A stretch of DNA of 64,000 nt from NCBI GenBank assembly GCA_005765155.1, contig VCCP01000007.1, forward strand, positions 434,001 to 498,000. Direction: 5' to 3'. This DNA is from Zelopaecilomyces penicillatus (taxonomy: Eukaryota > Ascomycota > Sordariomycetes > Hypocreales > Pseudodiploosporaceae). A model generated the notes under the pieces. That model was given only the letters and a program-made list of their open reading frames with translations. It ran no database searches and was not told the origin of the DNA. Shown here piece by piece: positions 1 to 14,700 of the stretch. Position 1 is the first letter of the stretch; every line of letters starts with the position of its first letter. A program made the translations under genes and the position numbers.

Positions 1-2749
1 ATAGATATATTTTATCTCTATTCTATAAGGATTAGAAGTAAAAGCTATAAAATTATTAAAGGTATATTTTAAGAATTATATATTAAAAGAGTCTTATACC
101 TTCTATAAGAATTAATATTTCTTTATTAAGAAAAAGGATAGAGGGCTTTATTTAATTAATATTATTATAAAATATAATACTATTACTCTTAGAGATATAT
201 TTATCCTTTTTAATATTGATTTTTTTAGTATAGATTTTTTTATATATATTATACTTTTATTATTAGATTTTTTTTTTAGTTATAATTAAGTTTTATTAAA
301 TAAAAAGAATAGGGATCTTATTATATTTTTTTTTATTATTAATCTTTTAAGGATATATATATTCCCTTAAGGTATTATAAATTCTATAGTTTAATTTATA
401 AGAATTATAATTTAAATACTATTTAATCTTATCCTAGATATTTATAAACCCTTTCTTAATAATATTATTATATATAAGCTATAATTTATTTATAATAATA
501 AAAAGATTCTTTTTAAAATATAGAAATATATATTTAAGTATTTATAGAATCTTAATAAAATCCTTTTTAATATTAAGTTTTTTAGATATATAATATTAAA
601 AGGGAAATTAAGATATTATTAAAATATAATTATTATTATTAGATTTTTTTATAGGATATCTAAAAATAAATCGGTTAAAGAGAAAATTATTAAGATTCTA
701 GAATAGCTTATTTATTATAATATAATAGATATTAGGGTTTTTCTTAGATTTATTAGCTATTATTAAATTTAGATATATAATTTTATTATTATTATTTTCT
801 TTTTTATTATCCTATTATAAAAGAAAGCCTTTTAGGAGTAAAGAGGATTATAATTAAAGATAATAGCTAAGCTTAAGGATATAATAATAACTATCCCTAT
901 TCTAATATTACTTAATCTCTTTAAAAAGAATAGAGAAATTATATTTATAGTAGATACTAGCCTTAAAGGATAGGGAATAGTTTTAATATAAATTCTAAAT
1001 AGATAATAATATTTAATTAGGTTTAAAAGTGGTTATTAAAATAAGATTAAATATAATTATAATATAATAAAATAAGAGTATAAAACTATTTTATTTATAC
1101 TTTAAAGGCTTAAAGGATATATCTATAATATATAATTTACCTTAGAGATAAATATATATATCCTTATATATTAGCTTTATAGTATTATTTATAATATACT
1201 GAATAGTCTTATTATTTACTGGATTAGTTATATTATATTATTTAATTTTATTATTAAATATATTCCTAGGAAAAATAAAAATATAATAGATAGATTTTTT
1301 TAGAAAGGATTAGGGCTATTTAATTAAATAAATACTAAAGTTAAAAGGGATTTAAAGGATATAATTAATATATATCTTAGATTAATATAATTAAATACAC
1401 TAGAATCTGGATATTCTATAAAGTTCTAATAGATTACTAGATTTTTATATTTATTAAAGAGATTATTTAATCTTAATAGAGTATAATTCAGGATATTATA
1501 TTAAAAAGCTTAGAGATTCTTTATTAAGGATAGGAAATTTTAATTAAGGCTAATTTATAAAAGAAATTATCCTATATTAGTTATTAATAATTTGCTTATT
1601 TATAAGAAATTAATAGTAAGCTATTATATAGCCTAAGGGTATAAAGATAAAATAATTATTTTTAAAACTTTTTTTAATAGGTATTATTAAGAAAAGATAT
1701 AGAATAATATTTCCTTAGCTATAGCTTATTACTTTAAGTATTAAAAGTTTATATTATAATAGGATAGAGAATTAATAATTTTAATATTATTTAAGTAGTT
1801 AATATTAAAAATATACTTTGATTTATAATATATACTATTTGATTATAGTATAAACTTCCTTATAGAAACTTATTATAATTTGATTGGATAGATAGAAGTT
1901 TAATTAATATAGTAAATTAATTTAAAGGCTATAATTAGATTTATTATAATCTTAATATAGTAATATAGATTTATATTTTATATAATTATTAATAATAGAT
2001 TTAAAATAAAAGGGCTTTTTTCTTAGATACTATTTAATTAGGGTATAAAATATATTTAAATATTTAGGTATAATCCTATAATTAATTCTATAATTAAAAT
2101 TAATTATTAAAGCCTTATATTTATAATAGTAAAGATATTAAAAAGGGATTTTAAATAAATAAGATACCTTAAAATAGCTATTTTTATAGATAGAATTATA
2201 ATTAAATTATCCTATAGTTTCTTTGCCTTTTATCTTATATATAAATATAATCTTATTTTATTATTTAAAGTTAAATTTCTAATATAAAGGCTTATTAATT
2301 AGGATATTATTATTAATACTAAGGATTTATTTAAGTCTTATATTTAAATACTAGAAAGAAGATTAAAAGATATAATAAAGGTTAAAGAAAAGGTAATTAA
2401 TTTTAGGAAGAAGCTAATAATAAAAATAAATATTATTAATAAATATATACTTCGATTAAAATATAATTAATTAATACTAAATAATCTAATACTTATATAT
2501 AATATACCTAAGAAATAGGATAAATCCTATATAATAAAGATAGTAATATATTAATATAGCTTATATTAGATTGCTTTATAAGCAGATATTATTAAAGTAT
2601 ATATACTTTATATAGTAAATAAGATTCTTTTAAATAAGATTTATTCTAGAAATTATTTAAAGAAGTTTATTAAAGATAAGTATAGTTAATAGATATCTAA
2701 TACTAATATATAGCTCTTTAAACCTAAAGATAAATAAGAATTATATAAG

Positions 2750-5580
2750 GAAAAGAGAGGATTAGGATTATTAGATCCCTTTATATACTTTAATTTATCT
2801 ATTAATTAAATAATATCTTAAGACTTTAATTCTAATATTAATCTTAAAAAAGATTTTCTGGATTTATTATTAACTATTAAATCTTAATTTAAAATTATAA
2901 TCCCTAGCTTAATTTAATACTAGAAGAGTATATATTAACTATATTTATTTTAAATATATATATAATATCTTATATATTTAAATTAAGGATTTTCTGGCCT
3001 AAATTTTATTTAAAAATCCTTAATAAAAAGGATCTTAATAATATTTCTTAAAAAGTATAATAAATTTTACTCTTTATATATAATATTCTATTATTAGTAT
3101 ATAAACCAATTATATTAAATTAATTATAATAGATAATTAATACTCCTAAGCCTTAATTATAATAATTAAACTATTCCTATATTAATAATTAAATAATCTT
3201 TATTAATCTTATTTCTTTATAATCTTTTCTTGATTTATATTGGTTTGATTTTACTATACCCTTAAGTATAGATCTATTCTTAGATCTATTTTATATTTAT
3301 ATTAACTAGGATTAAATAAAGCTTATATTTATATATTTAAAACCTTTCCTTTTACTTTAAAAAACTTATTAAATTCCTATTAAAAATAGGAATTCTTATA
3401 AATTATTTTAATATTATAATATTATCTCTTTTTAATCTTTCTATTTATATAATTTTTTTTCTTATTTAATTATAGATATATTTTATAATATTATATTATA
3501 ATAATTATATTCTTTTATTATTTTATTTTATTTTATAAAAGATTAATTAATATCTTTAAAAGTTAATTTATTTATTAATATTAAATTATCTAGATTATAT
3601 AATTAATACTATTATCTTAAAACTAATTTACTTTATCCTTTTTAAATTAAATCTATATCCTAATAATTAAGGAATTATTTAATTTTATCTATACCTATTA
3701 AATCCTATTAGGGTTTTCCTTTATTATCTTATTTATATCCTATTTTATTATACATCTAACCCTTAAAGTTAATAGTTAATATTTTTATAAGTAAGGAGTA
3801 ATAGATATATTTAAAAAATCTAGAATAATTAATTCCTTTAAGTCTTTGATTTAATTTTTCTTTAAAAAAGTTATTTATTTCCTCTTATTCTTTAATTTAA
3901 ATTAATAATTATAAAATCCTCTTTATTTATAGTTTATATATCTATTTTATTTATAATTTAAATAGTATCTATTATACTTATCTAGGATTAAAATATATAA
4001 ATAATATAATTATATAATATACTTCTTAATAGCTATAATAATAATTAAAAAGGATTATATATAATAAGAATATAGGATTAGATTAATAACCCTATAATAA
4101 TTAATAAATAAAGAATAAATCCTCTCTTTTTATTTTATTAAGGTATTAAAGAAATATCTATAAATATATTTTATTTTAGCTGATATAAATATAAGGTAAG
4201 GTATTTAGGTTTTTATAATAGACTCTAGTATAGGATATTCTTAAATATTATAAAGATTACCTTCCTAGAAGTATTATTTAGGATTTCAGTTTTTAATTAA
4301 TTATATAAGAATATTAGATATATCTTTTATAAACTTAATAGTAAAGGATACCTTATAATAGAAAGGGTAATTTATCCAATCTATATTTACCTTTCTTAGA
4401 ATCTATATTTTAAAGATTATTTAAATTTAAAAATAAAAAAAAGGATTAGTATTAATTTATAAAGATTAAATAATACTAAACCAGAAAAGCCTTATAATTT
4501 ACTATTACTTTTATTATAGAGAATAGTTTAATATTATTAAAGAATTAATATAATTATTTTATAATAAAGTAATCTTATAAATAATTATATTGTATAGAAT
4601 AATTATATTTATAATAGAATTAATATTAGAGAGCTAAGAATAAATATTACCTTAATCAGTTTTTATAATTAAATAATACCTATAATAATAATTTAAAAAG
4701 AATAAGAGATAGATTAATAATCCTAAAGTTAAGAGAGCTAAGTTATAAGATAAAAAAGGAAAAGTTATAAAAGCTAAGAAACTACCTTTTTAAAAAGTAT
4801 ATAAACAAAAATATATATTATTTATTAATTATAAATTACTATTAAGTATAATAAAAAGCTATACTTTAAAGGAAAAGCTGCTTATAATAAAAGATACCTT
4901 TAATTAAGTAATTATATATAATTATAAAGGATTATTAATTTAAACTTTTATATATTTATAAAGCTCTTTTTTATAAAGAGATATCTTATATATATTATCC
5001 TTTTTTACCTCTATTACCTCCTTTAATATCTATACTATCTTATTTTATTCCCTTAATCTCTATTATTATTTAATTATACCCTTATTTAATTTTTTATTAA
5101 TATATAATATTAAAATAAAAAAGAATTTCTAGAATATTTATACTTTTCCTTTAAATAAGTATTAAAAATATAAGCCTTATTATTATTATAAAAGTAATAT
5201 AGCTTAAAAAAGATATAGATTTATTTTATAATTATATTAATAAATATATTATATTTATAATAAACCTAGGGTTTTTTAAATAACCCTGCTTTATAATCCT
5301 TTAATAAGATTGGTTTAATCTATTATTAACCCTCTCTTAGAATTTTAATATAAATACCCTAGATTTAGCTATATATAGCCTTATCTCTGTTATATAGCTA
5401 TTCTTTTAAGGCTTATAAGGATAAAACTAAAGCAATTATTTAATTAAGCTTTATTAATTATTATATATATTAAAGAATAAAGATTAAATTATTAATTTTA
5501 TATTATACCCTTTACTTTAAATTATACTTTAAATTATACTTTATAATATCTCTGATAATATATTTATAGCCTTTAAAGTA
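2750..5580 (+). other. Post-integrase region of gypsy copy A, unassigned
   Basis: This AT-rich sequence lies between the end of integrase and the unrecognised ORF. Parts align by eye with copy B: 3990-4110 with about 21226-21350, and 4500-4960 with 21590-21673 continued at 27905-28310. It therefore belongs to the family. The part at about 4980-5600 has no counterpart in copy B, which skips roughly 650 bp here. Short coding-like stretches are visible but no domain could be named. Confidence 0.45.
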
Positions 5581-6440
5581 ATATATATTTTCGAATTAAA
5601 GAAATACTTTTATATATATATAGATCTCTCTAATATTTTATATAAATTTAAACCCTATAATTAATTAATATTTAATATTTATAATTACTTTAATAAGCTA
5701 GTTATCTTTTATAAGAATATATTTAATAAGTAATTCTTTATTAGGTTTATTAATTATAAGAATATATACTAGTATTCCTTTATTTAGGATTAATTTAAAG
5801 GCTAGCTTTATATCTTTGATTTATAAATAAATAGATAAATATATTATATTAAAGAGTTTATATATTTATAGAGATAAATACTTTATAAGTTTAATCTTTT
5901 TTATAATTTTATATTTATTATTATTTTATATATAATATAAATATAAGGTTAGGAGTATAGTTATTTATCTTTCTTTTAGGTTTATATTATTATTAAAGGA
6001 TTAATTAGGTTTTATTTTTATTTTGATTAGATTAAGAAAGATTTAAGTAAGATTAAATAATCTTATAATAATATATTTTATCTATTTTTTAATAATTCTT
6101 TTTATTTATTATTAAGAGATTAATATTTATTTAATAGTTTAAATCAGTCTATATCTAGTTATATATTTAAAGTAAGGAATATTATATTATATCTTATTAT
6201 TAATAAATTAGGTATAGTTAAGTATTTATAGAGCTTTTATTATATTACCCTATAAGATCTTAATAATTAAATAATTTATAATTAAGATATAAATAAAGCG
6301 CTTTATTTTATTTATTTAGGAGGTGCTATATTATTCTTAATTAATAGATATACTTTATTTATATTATATAAAAACTCTAAAGTCTTTTATATATTTATAA
6401 GAGATAGCTTGCTTATATTATTTATATAGATTATTATAGA
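5581..6440 (+). pseudogene. Unrecognised RIP-broken ORF between integrase and 3' LTR of the gypsy family
   Basis: One reading frame runs for about 285 codons. Nearly all in-frame stops are TAA or TAG where Gln or Trp codons would be expected before RIP, and no frameshift is apparent. The inferred product is rich in Tyr, Phe, Ile and Leu, as expected after heavy C-to-T change. It includes a stretch near 6300-6340 reading NKALYFIYLGGAIL. A diverged copy with the same order of residues is present in copy B (about 28340-29110); shared stretches include FIRFINYKNIYQ followed by SFIQDQ. I do not recognise the family. Its place after pol matches an env-like or accessory third ORF, but it could also belong to an older element inserted before the family spread. 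Coding character is inferred from frame continuity and conservation between two copies. Confidence 0.45.
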
Positions 6441-7944
6441 ATAATCTATTTATTCTACTAGAATATAAAAGCCTATACTTTCTAAAACTATTATTAATTA
6501 ATAATTAAATAATAAATTTAAGTATAATAAGGTAATTAAACCTAAGCTAATTAAGATTATTAATATAATTATTACTAAAAAAGTTAAATTGATTATAGCT
6601 TAATCTAATAATAATTAAGTAATAGTACTTTAATAGTATTCTTTAAGAGTTAATAGAAATAGATTATTTATTATTTATTTAGTTTTTAGGCTCTTGTTTA
6701 GGTTTATTTTATTTATATATAATAGTATTAAGGATATTTAAGGATTACCTAATTAAGATTTATTAAATAAGAAAATAAAGTTTATATTAATATAGTTTAT
6801 ATTATACTTAAATCCCTAAAAATAAATTATTTTTAAGGAATAGATAATTAAATTAATTTCTTTAAATACTTTTATAATTAACTTAAATAAGGATATTAAT
6901 ATTTCTAAGGATATTATTATAATCCTAAGGTAGTTTATTAATAAAAACCTAAATAAGATATCTTAATTAAATAATAGATATCTTTTTTATAAATAGATTA
7001 ATCCTTTTAATAAAAAAAAAAGAAATCTAAAGAAAAAGTAAAAAAGCTAATAAAAGGAATTAAACCCTTAGCCCTCTCTATACTATATACTACTAATTTG
7101 ATTTATAAGATATAAGAAAGAGATTATTATTTAAATAGATATTAATTTACCTTTATAATATTTAAAAGTAATAGGGTATACTATAATTATTAAATTTATT
7201 AAGAAGATAAATAATATATTCCTTATTAAAAAGCCTATATTATATATTAAATACTTTAATAATTATATTAATCTTTATTCTAATAGAATAGTTATAAAAG
7301 GGATTTTTTAATATATTAAAAAGATAATAGAAGCTTTCTTTAATAATTTAATAATTTAAGCTATTTAATCTAATAGATCTAAATACTATATTATATAAGT
7401 ATAATTAATAATATCTTTATCTATAGGTTAAGTAATAAAATTAAATACTCTAGGGATATTAAAAGAGTTAAAGGGATTAAATATTAAGGGAATACTTAAT
7501 TAAGGATAAATAAAATAAAAAAAATAAAATATATATATATAGGTATTTAAAGGTTATATTTAAATATTATTATTTAATTAATTATAAATATTATCTAATT
7601 TAATAATAGGGTTATCTTTAATATTTACTAAGAGGGTTTTATTAACTGGATTAAATATACCCCTTTATTAATTAATTAAGCTATAGCTATATAAGCTGTA
7701 TTTAAGGGGATTGAACTATATAAGTAGATAGGCTATATCTAGGTTATTTAAATAGGGTAGATATTATCTAATTTAAGTTTTTCCTTTTTCTATCTAAGAA
7801 TTTTTCTAGTATATTTAAAAGACTAGTTATTAAAAAGCTATCTTTTTTATTTAATTAATTATAGAATAATTAATTAATCTTTTAAGTTTATTTTATTATA
7901 TTATTACTTTATAGCTTTTCTTGCCTATTTAATCCTTATAGACT

Positions 7945-7949
7945 ATACT
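7945..7949. repeat. Target-site duplication (left) of the clean solo LTR
   Basis: ATACT, repeated at 8346-8350. The same position in the unmutated LTR reads ACGCT, so both copies already carry CG-to-TA changes. Confidence 0.8.
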
Positions 7950-8345
7950 TTGATAGCTGGGTTGAACACACCCCCTTGCTAGTTGATTAAGCCATAGCTG
8001 TATAAGCTGCACTTAAGGGGATTGAACTGTATAAGTAGATAGACCATACCCGGGCCATTTGAATAGGCAGACATCATCGAATTCAAGTTTTCTTCCCCCC
8101 CTTCTACCCAAGAATTTTCCAGTGCATTTAAAAGACTAGCTATTAAAAAGCTGTCTTCTTTATCTGATCAGTTATAGGATGATCAATTGATCCCTTAAGT
8201 TCAATTCATCATATCGCCGCTTCGTGGCTTTTCTTGCCCATTCAATCCTTACGGACTACGCTGGCTACGCAACTACCCTAAAATCACCCTGCAGTTCTGT
8301 GGGTGGTGTTGGTGTTGTTGTGTGTGTTGTTTTCCCCTTATCAAA
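7950..8345 (+). mobile_element. Nearly unmutated solo LTR of the same gypsy family
   Basis: This is the only stretch in the first 58 kb that keeps normal CpG, CpA and TpG content, for example CCCGGGCC, ATCGCCGCTTCGTGG and a GT-rich run near 8300-8333. It starts TTGATAGC and ends TTATCAAA, giving a 6-bp terminal inverted match TTGATA/TATCAA around the canonical TG...CA. A direct duplication ATACT flanks it at 7945-7949 and 8346-8350. Joining the flanks through one ATACT restores the mutated host LTR, which aligns with the clean GACTACGCTGGCTACG. No internal region is present, so it is a solo LTR left by LTR-LTR recombination, or an insertion too short for RIP. Confidence 0.85.
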
Positions 8346-8433
8346 ATACTAGCTATACAACTACCTTAAAAACATACTATAATTCTATAGGTGGTATTAG
8401 TGTTGTTGTATGTGTTGTTTTCCCTCTATTAAA

Positions 8434-8708
8434 GTAGATATTATTTAATTTAAGTTTTTCCTTTTTTATCTAAGAATTTTTCTAATATATTTAAAAGACT
8501 AGCTATTAAAAAGCTATCTTTTTTATTTAATTAATTATAGGATAATTAATTAATCTCTTAAGTTTATTTTATTATATCACTGCTTTATAGCTTTTCTTAC
8601 TTATTTAATCCTTATAAATTATATTAGTTATATAACTACCTTAAAATCATACTATAGTTTTATAGATAGTATTAATATTATTATATATATTGTTTTCTCT
8701 TTATTAAA
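8434..8708 (+). repeat. 5'-truncated third copy of the gypsy LTR
   Basis: It begins abruptly at an internal LTR position (GTAGATATTATTTAATTTAA), matching the clean LTR from about 8094, and runs to the LTR end CTTTATTAAA. It is RIP-mutated but keeps a few TG and CA dinucleotides. It may be the 5' LTR remnant of another element or a recombination product. Confidence 0.65.
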
Positions 8709-11700
8709 CTAGCTTATTATATTTAATTAACTTTTTTTTATATTCTTTAAAAAAATAATATCTATTTAAAATAGAATAATAACTTTTATTATAAATTTAA
8801 TATAATATTTAATTAATCCTAAAGATATACTTTATTAGCTTTAAAAAAATAAAAAGATTATTCTTTATATAAAAGTATAATCTATTAATTAAGATTATAA
8901 AACATTTAAATTTTAAAAAAAACTAATATATTTATTTATTTTAAATATAAATCTTTTATTTATTTTAATTATTTAATAAATATAAAGATACCTTCTTATT
9001 ATAATTAATAATAGTTTTTAATAATATTATTATTAATATAGATTTTATAAATAATTATAAGAATTAATTAAAAGTTATTTAAAATAATATATTAATATTT
9101 CCTTAAAAATATATATAATAATTTTATTTAAATAAGAATTTTAATTAAATATATAATTTGAATAAGCTTTTTAAATATATTATATTAATCTTTTATAACT
9201 TTTATTATAAGGATATAATATAAATTAAATTAAAATATATTAAATAATAATTAAAAGAATCCTTTTTTATATTTTATATAATTTAAATAAAAACTTTTAA
9301 TAATAAATATTTCAATTTAATTTAATTTAATAAAATTAATAAAACTTTATTAAATATTAAGCTATTATATATTATTATTATTAATTTTATAATTATATTA
9401 ATCTAGTTTTTATTATTAGATTAAACTCTTTATAAGGTATATAATCTATTTTAATTTAATAAATAAAAAAGAAAAATTTAAATAAAAACTCTTATTCTTT
9501 TTTTATATTTATACTTTCTCTTTATATTATTATAATATTATTCTTTACTCTTTTAGATATAATAAATCTTATCTTTATATTTAATAGTTAATAAAAAATC
9601 AGCTTAATATATATAATACCTTTATATTAATTTAATTAAAGCTAAATAACTAGAGATTAATAAAGCTAGTATTAAAACTAGATTAATATATATATTATAT
9701 CTTTAATAAATATAATTAGTTTATTTTAATTTCTTTATTATAAGGATTATTTTAAGATTTATTAGATTTAGGATTTTATTAATTTTTATAGAATTCTATT
9801 CTCTTATTTATTTTTAATAGTTTTATAATTTATTATTATTTTAAGGTATTATTATAATAGTTTTATTTTTTCTTATATTATTAATAACTACTAATAATCT
9901 TATAATTCTATTATTAAATATTTTTATTATTTTTATTATTTTTATTATATAAATCTTATTTTTTTTTAAGCTATTTTAATAGATAAGGTCTTTTTTTTTT
10001 CTTTTCTTATTTCTTTTTCTTTTTAAGCTAGGGATATTAATTATACTTTTATAATACCTAAATATTTAATATCTCTAATATATTTTTTATATAATAATAT
10101 CTAATAAATTACTTTTATTATTATCTTATTATTTATTTAATTAATATTAGATAGCTAGTAATATTATTATTATTCTCTTTTCTTATATTATAAAAAGTAT
10201 TATATTTTTATAACTCTTTTCTCTGTATATAATTTAAATTAGATTTAATAAATAGATATAAAAAAAAATCTTTTTAAAATACTAGTTTTATTATTAATAT
10301 ATTTATTTATTTATGTTATACTTTTATTATACTTAATTTTCTATTAAAAAAAGATTATAAAGATTATTTTAAAAAGAAAAAGAAAAACCTTATCTTTTCA
10401 ATAATTATCATATTATATTATAAATAGATTTAGCTTTATTATATTATTATTATTAACTTTTATAAATATATCTATTATTTATATATTATTATAAAGAATT
10501 TAAAAGCTAATATTTATTATAATTTAATTAATATAATATTTTAATCTTATTATATTAGTATTATTAATATCTATTAAATTTTAATTAATATTATATTTAT
10601 TATTATAATATATATTATAACTATAATAAGATATATAGATTATTATATTATTATAATAATATATTAATATTATTATTAGATATTAAAATTAATTTTATTT
10701 ATTATCTAGGTTTATTTAAATATTATAATTATTATTAATAATCCTTTTCTTATTAAAATATTATATTATTATACTTTTATTTTATTCATATAATTATTAA
10801 TTTTATATTAAGATATAATAGCTTAAAATATTATTAGAAATTATATTAAATATAAGGTTTATAATATTATTATTAAAGTATAAATAAACCTTATCCTTTT
10901 TATTATTTAAATAAATTAATTAAAAAAAGATAATTAAATTATTTTTATATTATTATATATATTTCTTTATTTTTATTATATTATTAGTATATTATTTAAT
11001 TCTTTAATAAAAGTTTAAAATCTCTTTTTATAATATAAATCTTTATAATATAAAGATAAAGAATAATAATATATAGATATTATTATAATTTTATTATATT
11101 TAATATATAATCCTTAAATATCTTATAATAATAATTTATTTAAAAATATTTTAATATCTTTATTATTTTATTATTATTTTATTATTATCTTTTTCTTTAT
11201 CTTTTAGATTTTTATTATTAGATTATATTTTAAATATAAATTTTATTATATATTAAATAATCCTTTTTATTATAGATAATATTATAAATATATTAATTTA
11301 ATTAATCCTATTTTAAAAGAATATAATAGTATATTTAATATCTTATTAAGAATAGTTTAATATATCCTAGCATTATAAAATAAGATATTTAATAACCTCT
11401 TTTTTTATTCTTATAGCTATATAATAATATAGAATATAAAAGTATTAATTAATAATAAAAAAAAGCTTTTAATCTTATTCTTTTAATTCTTATCTATATA
11501 AATAATAAGCTTTTTATTTTAATTAAATTATTATATTTTTATAAAGCCTTTTAATTTATTTATATAAAACATATTATAATTATATAATAAATCTATAATT
11601 TTTATAGCTATTAATATTTTCTTTAATAATATATAAAAATCTTTTTTAGATTTTTATTCTTTAAATATTAAAGATTAAAGAGTTTATTTATTTTAAAAAA

Positions 11701-14700
11701 GAATCTTATATTATATTAATTTAATTAATTAAAATATTATAATAATATTATATATCTATTTAAATAAATCTATATAGGCTTATAAATAATTTAAGCCTTT
11801 AGCTTTTTATTATATAAAATAAATATTTAATAATAATATATAAGCTTTTAATTTAAAAAGATAAATAAGAATAGTTTTATAAGCCTTTATAATATTATAT
11901 AAATATAATATTTATATTATATAAATATAATATTTATATTATATATATTATCTTAATCTTTTTAAAGATTAATATTTTATGTATTTTATAAAATATAATT
12001 ATTTAATAAATAATAATAATATAAATTATTATAATATAAATAATTTATATTATTTAAAAAAAAGATCCTTATATCTTTATAATAAGCTTTATAAATACTA
12101 GATTTTATAATACAAATTTATTTTAAATCCTAGTTTAATATTTAATAAATATAAATGTTTTATTAAATTTAATATTTAATAGCTATATATATTTTATAAG
12201 ATATATTATAATATTATTAAATAAAAGGCTTTATATAAATATAATATAAGTTTTAATAAAATAAATTAGCTTAAATTTATTAAATATAAATTCTAATCTA
12301 TTAATTTATAATTATTTCTTATATATTTTTTAAGCCTTTTTTAATTAAAGATAAATATTATTTATATTAAATCTATTATTAAATAAGTTTATATTATTAA
12401 TAAATCCTACTATATTTAAGCCTTAAATCTTAATTAAGGCCTAATATAAGATAATAATATAGAAAATAAAAATAATTAAGGAAAATAAGGATTTTTATAA
12501 TACACTTATAAAAATATAATATAAATCTATTATAATATTATTTAAATATAGTTTTATTATCCTTTTATTAAAATAATTATATAATTAATTTATTATTTAT
12601 TTTAAAAATCTTTCTTTTTAAAGGGTTTAAAAGAATCTATAATATAAAATTATTTTAAAAGCCTTTTTAATATTTAATTAAAATAATATTATATTATTAT
12701 AGCTTTAAGCCTTTTAAATATTCTTTATCATTATAAAGATTATAATCTTAATACTTTAATTTATTTAATTTTTTATTTAGCCTTTTAATAAAAAGCTTAT
12801 TTACTTTATAATATTAAAGATATATTTATTAAGAATTATTTTAATAATCTTCCTTATTATAATTAATAAAAAGATAAATCTTTATTCTTTAATAATTTAA
12901 TAAATTATTAGCTTTTTCTTTAATTTTTTTAAGATTATTATAGTTATATTATAAAAAGATTATAAAAAAATTATAATTTAAAGCTTTTAATTATTAGATA
13001 TATTATTATTATATAAAATAATTAATTATAAGCTTTAAAGAATTTTATTAAAATATTATCTTTATTTAAAGCTTTTTATACTTTAATATTATAAAATATC
13101 TATTTAAGCTTTATAAATTAAATTATTATATTAATTTAGCTTTTATTATTTTTTTTTATTTTAAGCCTTTTTATTATCTTTTTTTTAAAAAAAAATTAAA
13201 ATTAAAATTAATACCTTTTTTATAATTATAATAATCTTAATATTATTATTATACTTTAATAATAATAATATTAATAATTCTAAAGATATCTAGCTTTTAA
13301 GCCTAGTATATTTTTTTAAATTCTATATCTTTTTCTTTTTAATAAGATTAATATTAATAGCTTATATTAATTCTCTTTTTTTATTAAATAAAGAATTTTA
13401 TATTAATTCGCTTTTTAAATATAAAATTTATTTAAATTTATTTATAATCTTAAGATATAATAATAATACTTTATTTTTTAAGCTTATAAATTATTTCTTA
13501 AATAATCTTATTCTATTAAAATATAAATATTTCTTTAATTTTATTATATCTTTAAAGTATTATATTATCTATAATATATTATAATTATATTATTAATATA
13601 TTTATCTTTAAATTAATATTTAAATATTTTTATTAATTATAAACAATTAATTTAATTAACTTTTTAATCTTAATTATATTTATTTTTCTTTATATTTATT
13701 CTTTTATTATATTAATTTAAAGATAGGATTTTATTATAATCTTAATATTTATTATTTATAAAAAATAATCAGATCTTATTATATTTATATTAATATTTTA
13801 ATATTTATATTATAGATTTAAGCTATATTAAGCTAGATTTAAGGTATTAATTTATTAATTATCTTTAGTTTATATAATTATATTATAAAGAATAATTAAA
13901 AAGAAATATTATTATTATATTAATTTAAATATAATCTAGGCTTTTAATTAACTTTTATAATAAATATTCTATATTAAATATTCTATATTAAATTTATTTA
14001 TAAAGATGTATTATTCTTATAATTAAGTTATCTTTATAAAAAATATAATTTATAGCTTTTTATTATAGGATTTAAAGTATATAGATTATATTATAAAGGT
14101 ATTCTTATTTTATTTTAATATAATATAAACCTTATTCTTATTAGCTTATTATAATTATATTATAAGATTATATTTTTTATAAATATATATAATTATATAA
14201 TTATTATTTTATATTATATAATATTTATCTTTTTTTATAATAAAGAATATCTTTATTGATAAATTAATTAATAATGTTTATATAATAATAATATTATATT
14301 CTTTATATAATTATATTAATATCCTAGCTTTATTTAAGTCTTTTTTTTAATATTATAATATAATATAGATAATATTATAAAAATAGAATAATTACATAGC
14401 CTTCTTATATTATTATTATTATTATTATAATATTTATTATAAAGGCTATAATTATATTTTACTGAAGGCTAAAAATATTATTATTTATTTTAATATTAAT
14501 AATATTTTATCTCTTTTAAAAGTAATTAATCAGATTCTTAAAAAATTCTATATTTATATTATATTAAAATAATTATATATCTATTATATTTATTATATTA
14601 TAATATATTAAATATAATTAAAAGGATTTATATTTATAAACCTTTTAGATTTATTTATCTTAATTTATTTCTTAAAGTATATATTTATAAAGATCTTATA

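Larger units (their letters stand above)
1..8433 (+). mobile_element. Ty3/gypsy LTR retrotransposon, copy A (RIP-mutated, 5' end outside window)
   Basis: Forward-strand translation, reading TAA/TAG as mutated Gln or Trp codons, follows a gypsy pol polyprotein. An RT segment lies near 90-700. RNase H lies near 830-1260, with the catalytic-strand residues IVDTS at about 943-957 and, further on, a stretch like the usual 'FTLEID' strand. The RNase H-integrase junction near 1255-1300 resembles the usual 'HVPGKKN..AD.LSR' pattern, and integrase continues to about 2700. A purine run (AAGAGGG) at 7630-7636 precedes the 3' LTR (7639-8433). The 4.7 kb between integrase and LTR is unusual and has its own entry. 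The nested solo LTR at 7950-8345 is a later insertion. Class assignment rests on domain order and motifs; all frames are broken, so the copy is dead. Gag, protease and the 5' LTR would lie left of the window. Confidence 0.8.
7639..8433 (+). repeat. 3' LTR of gypsy copy A, RIP-mutated, split by a younger LTR
   Basis: The left part (7639-7949) and right part (8351-8433) are the mutated version of the clean LTR at 7950-8345. The start TTATTAACTGG corresponds to TTGATAGCTGG and the end CTATTAAA to TTATCAAA. Subtracting the insert and one copy of the 5-bp duplication leaves 394 bp, close to the 396 bp of the clean copy. A purine tract immediately upstream marks it as a 3' LTR. Confidence 0.75.

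Noticed and set aside
5581..6440. Idea that the unknown ORF is a tyrosine recombinase of the DUF3435/Starship or Crypton type
   Set aside because: The expected R-H-R-Y catalytic pattern could not be found even allowing for RIP changes.
7950..8345. tRNA-like sequence in the clean LTR (GGGTTGAACACACCCCC)
   Set aside because: It resembles a T arm by chance; no acceptor or anticodon stem can be folded around it.
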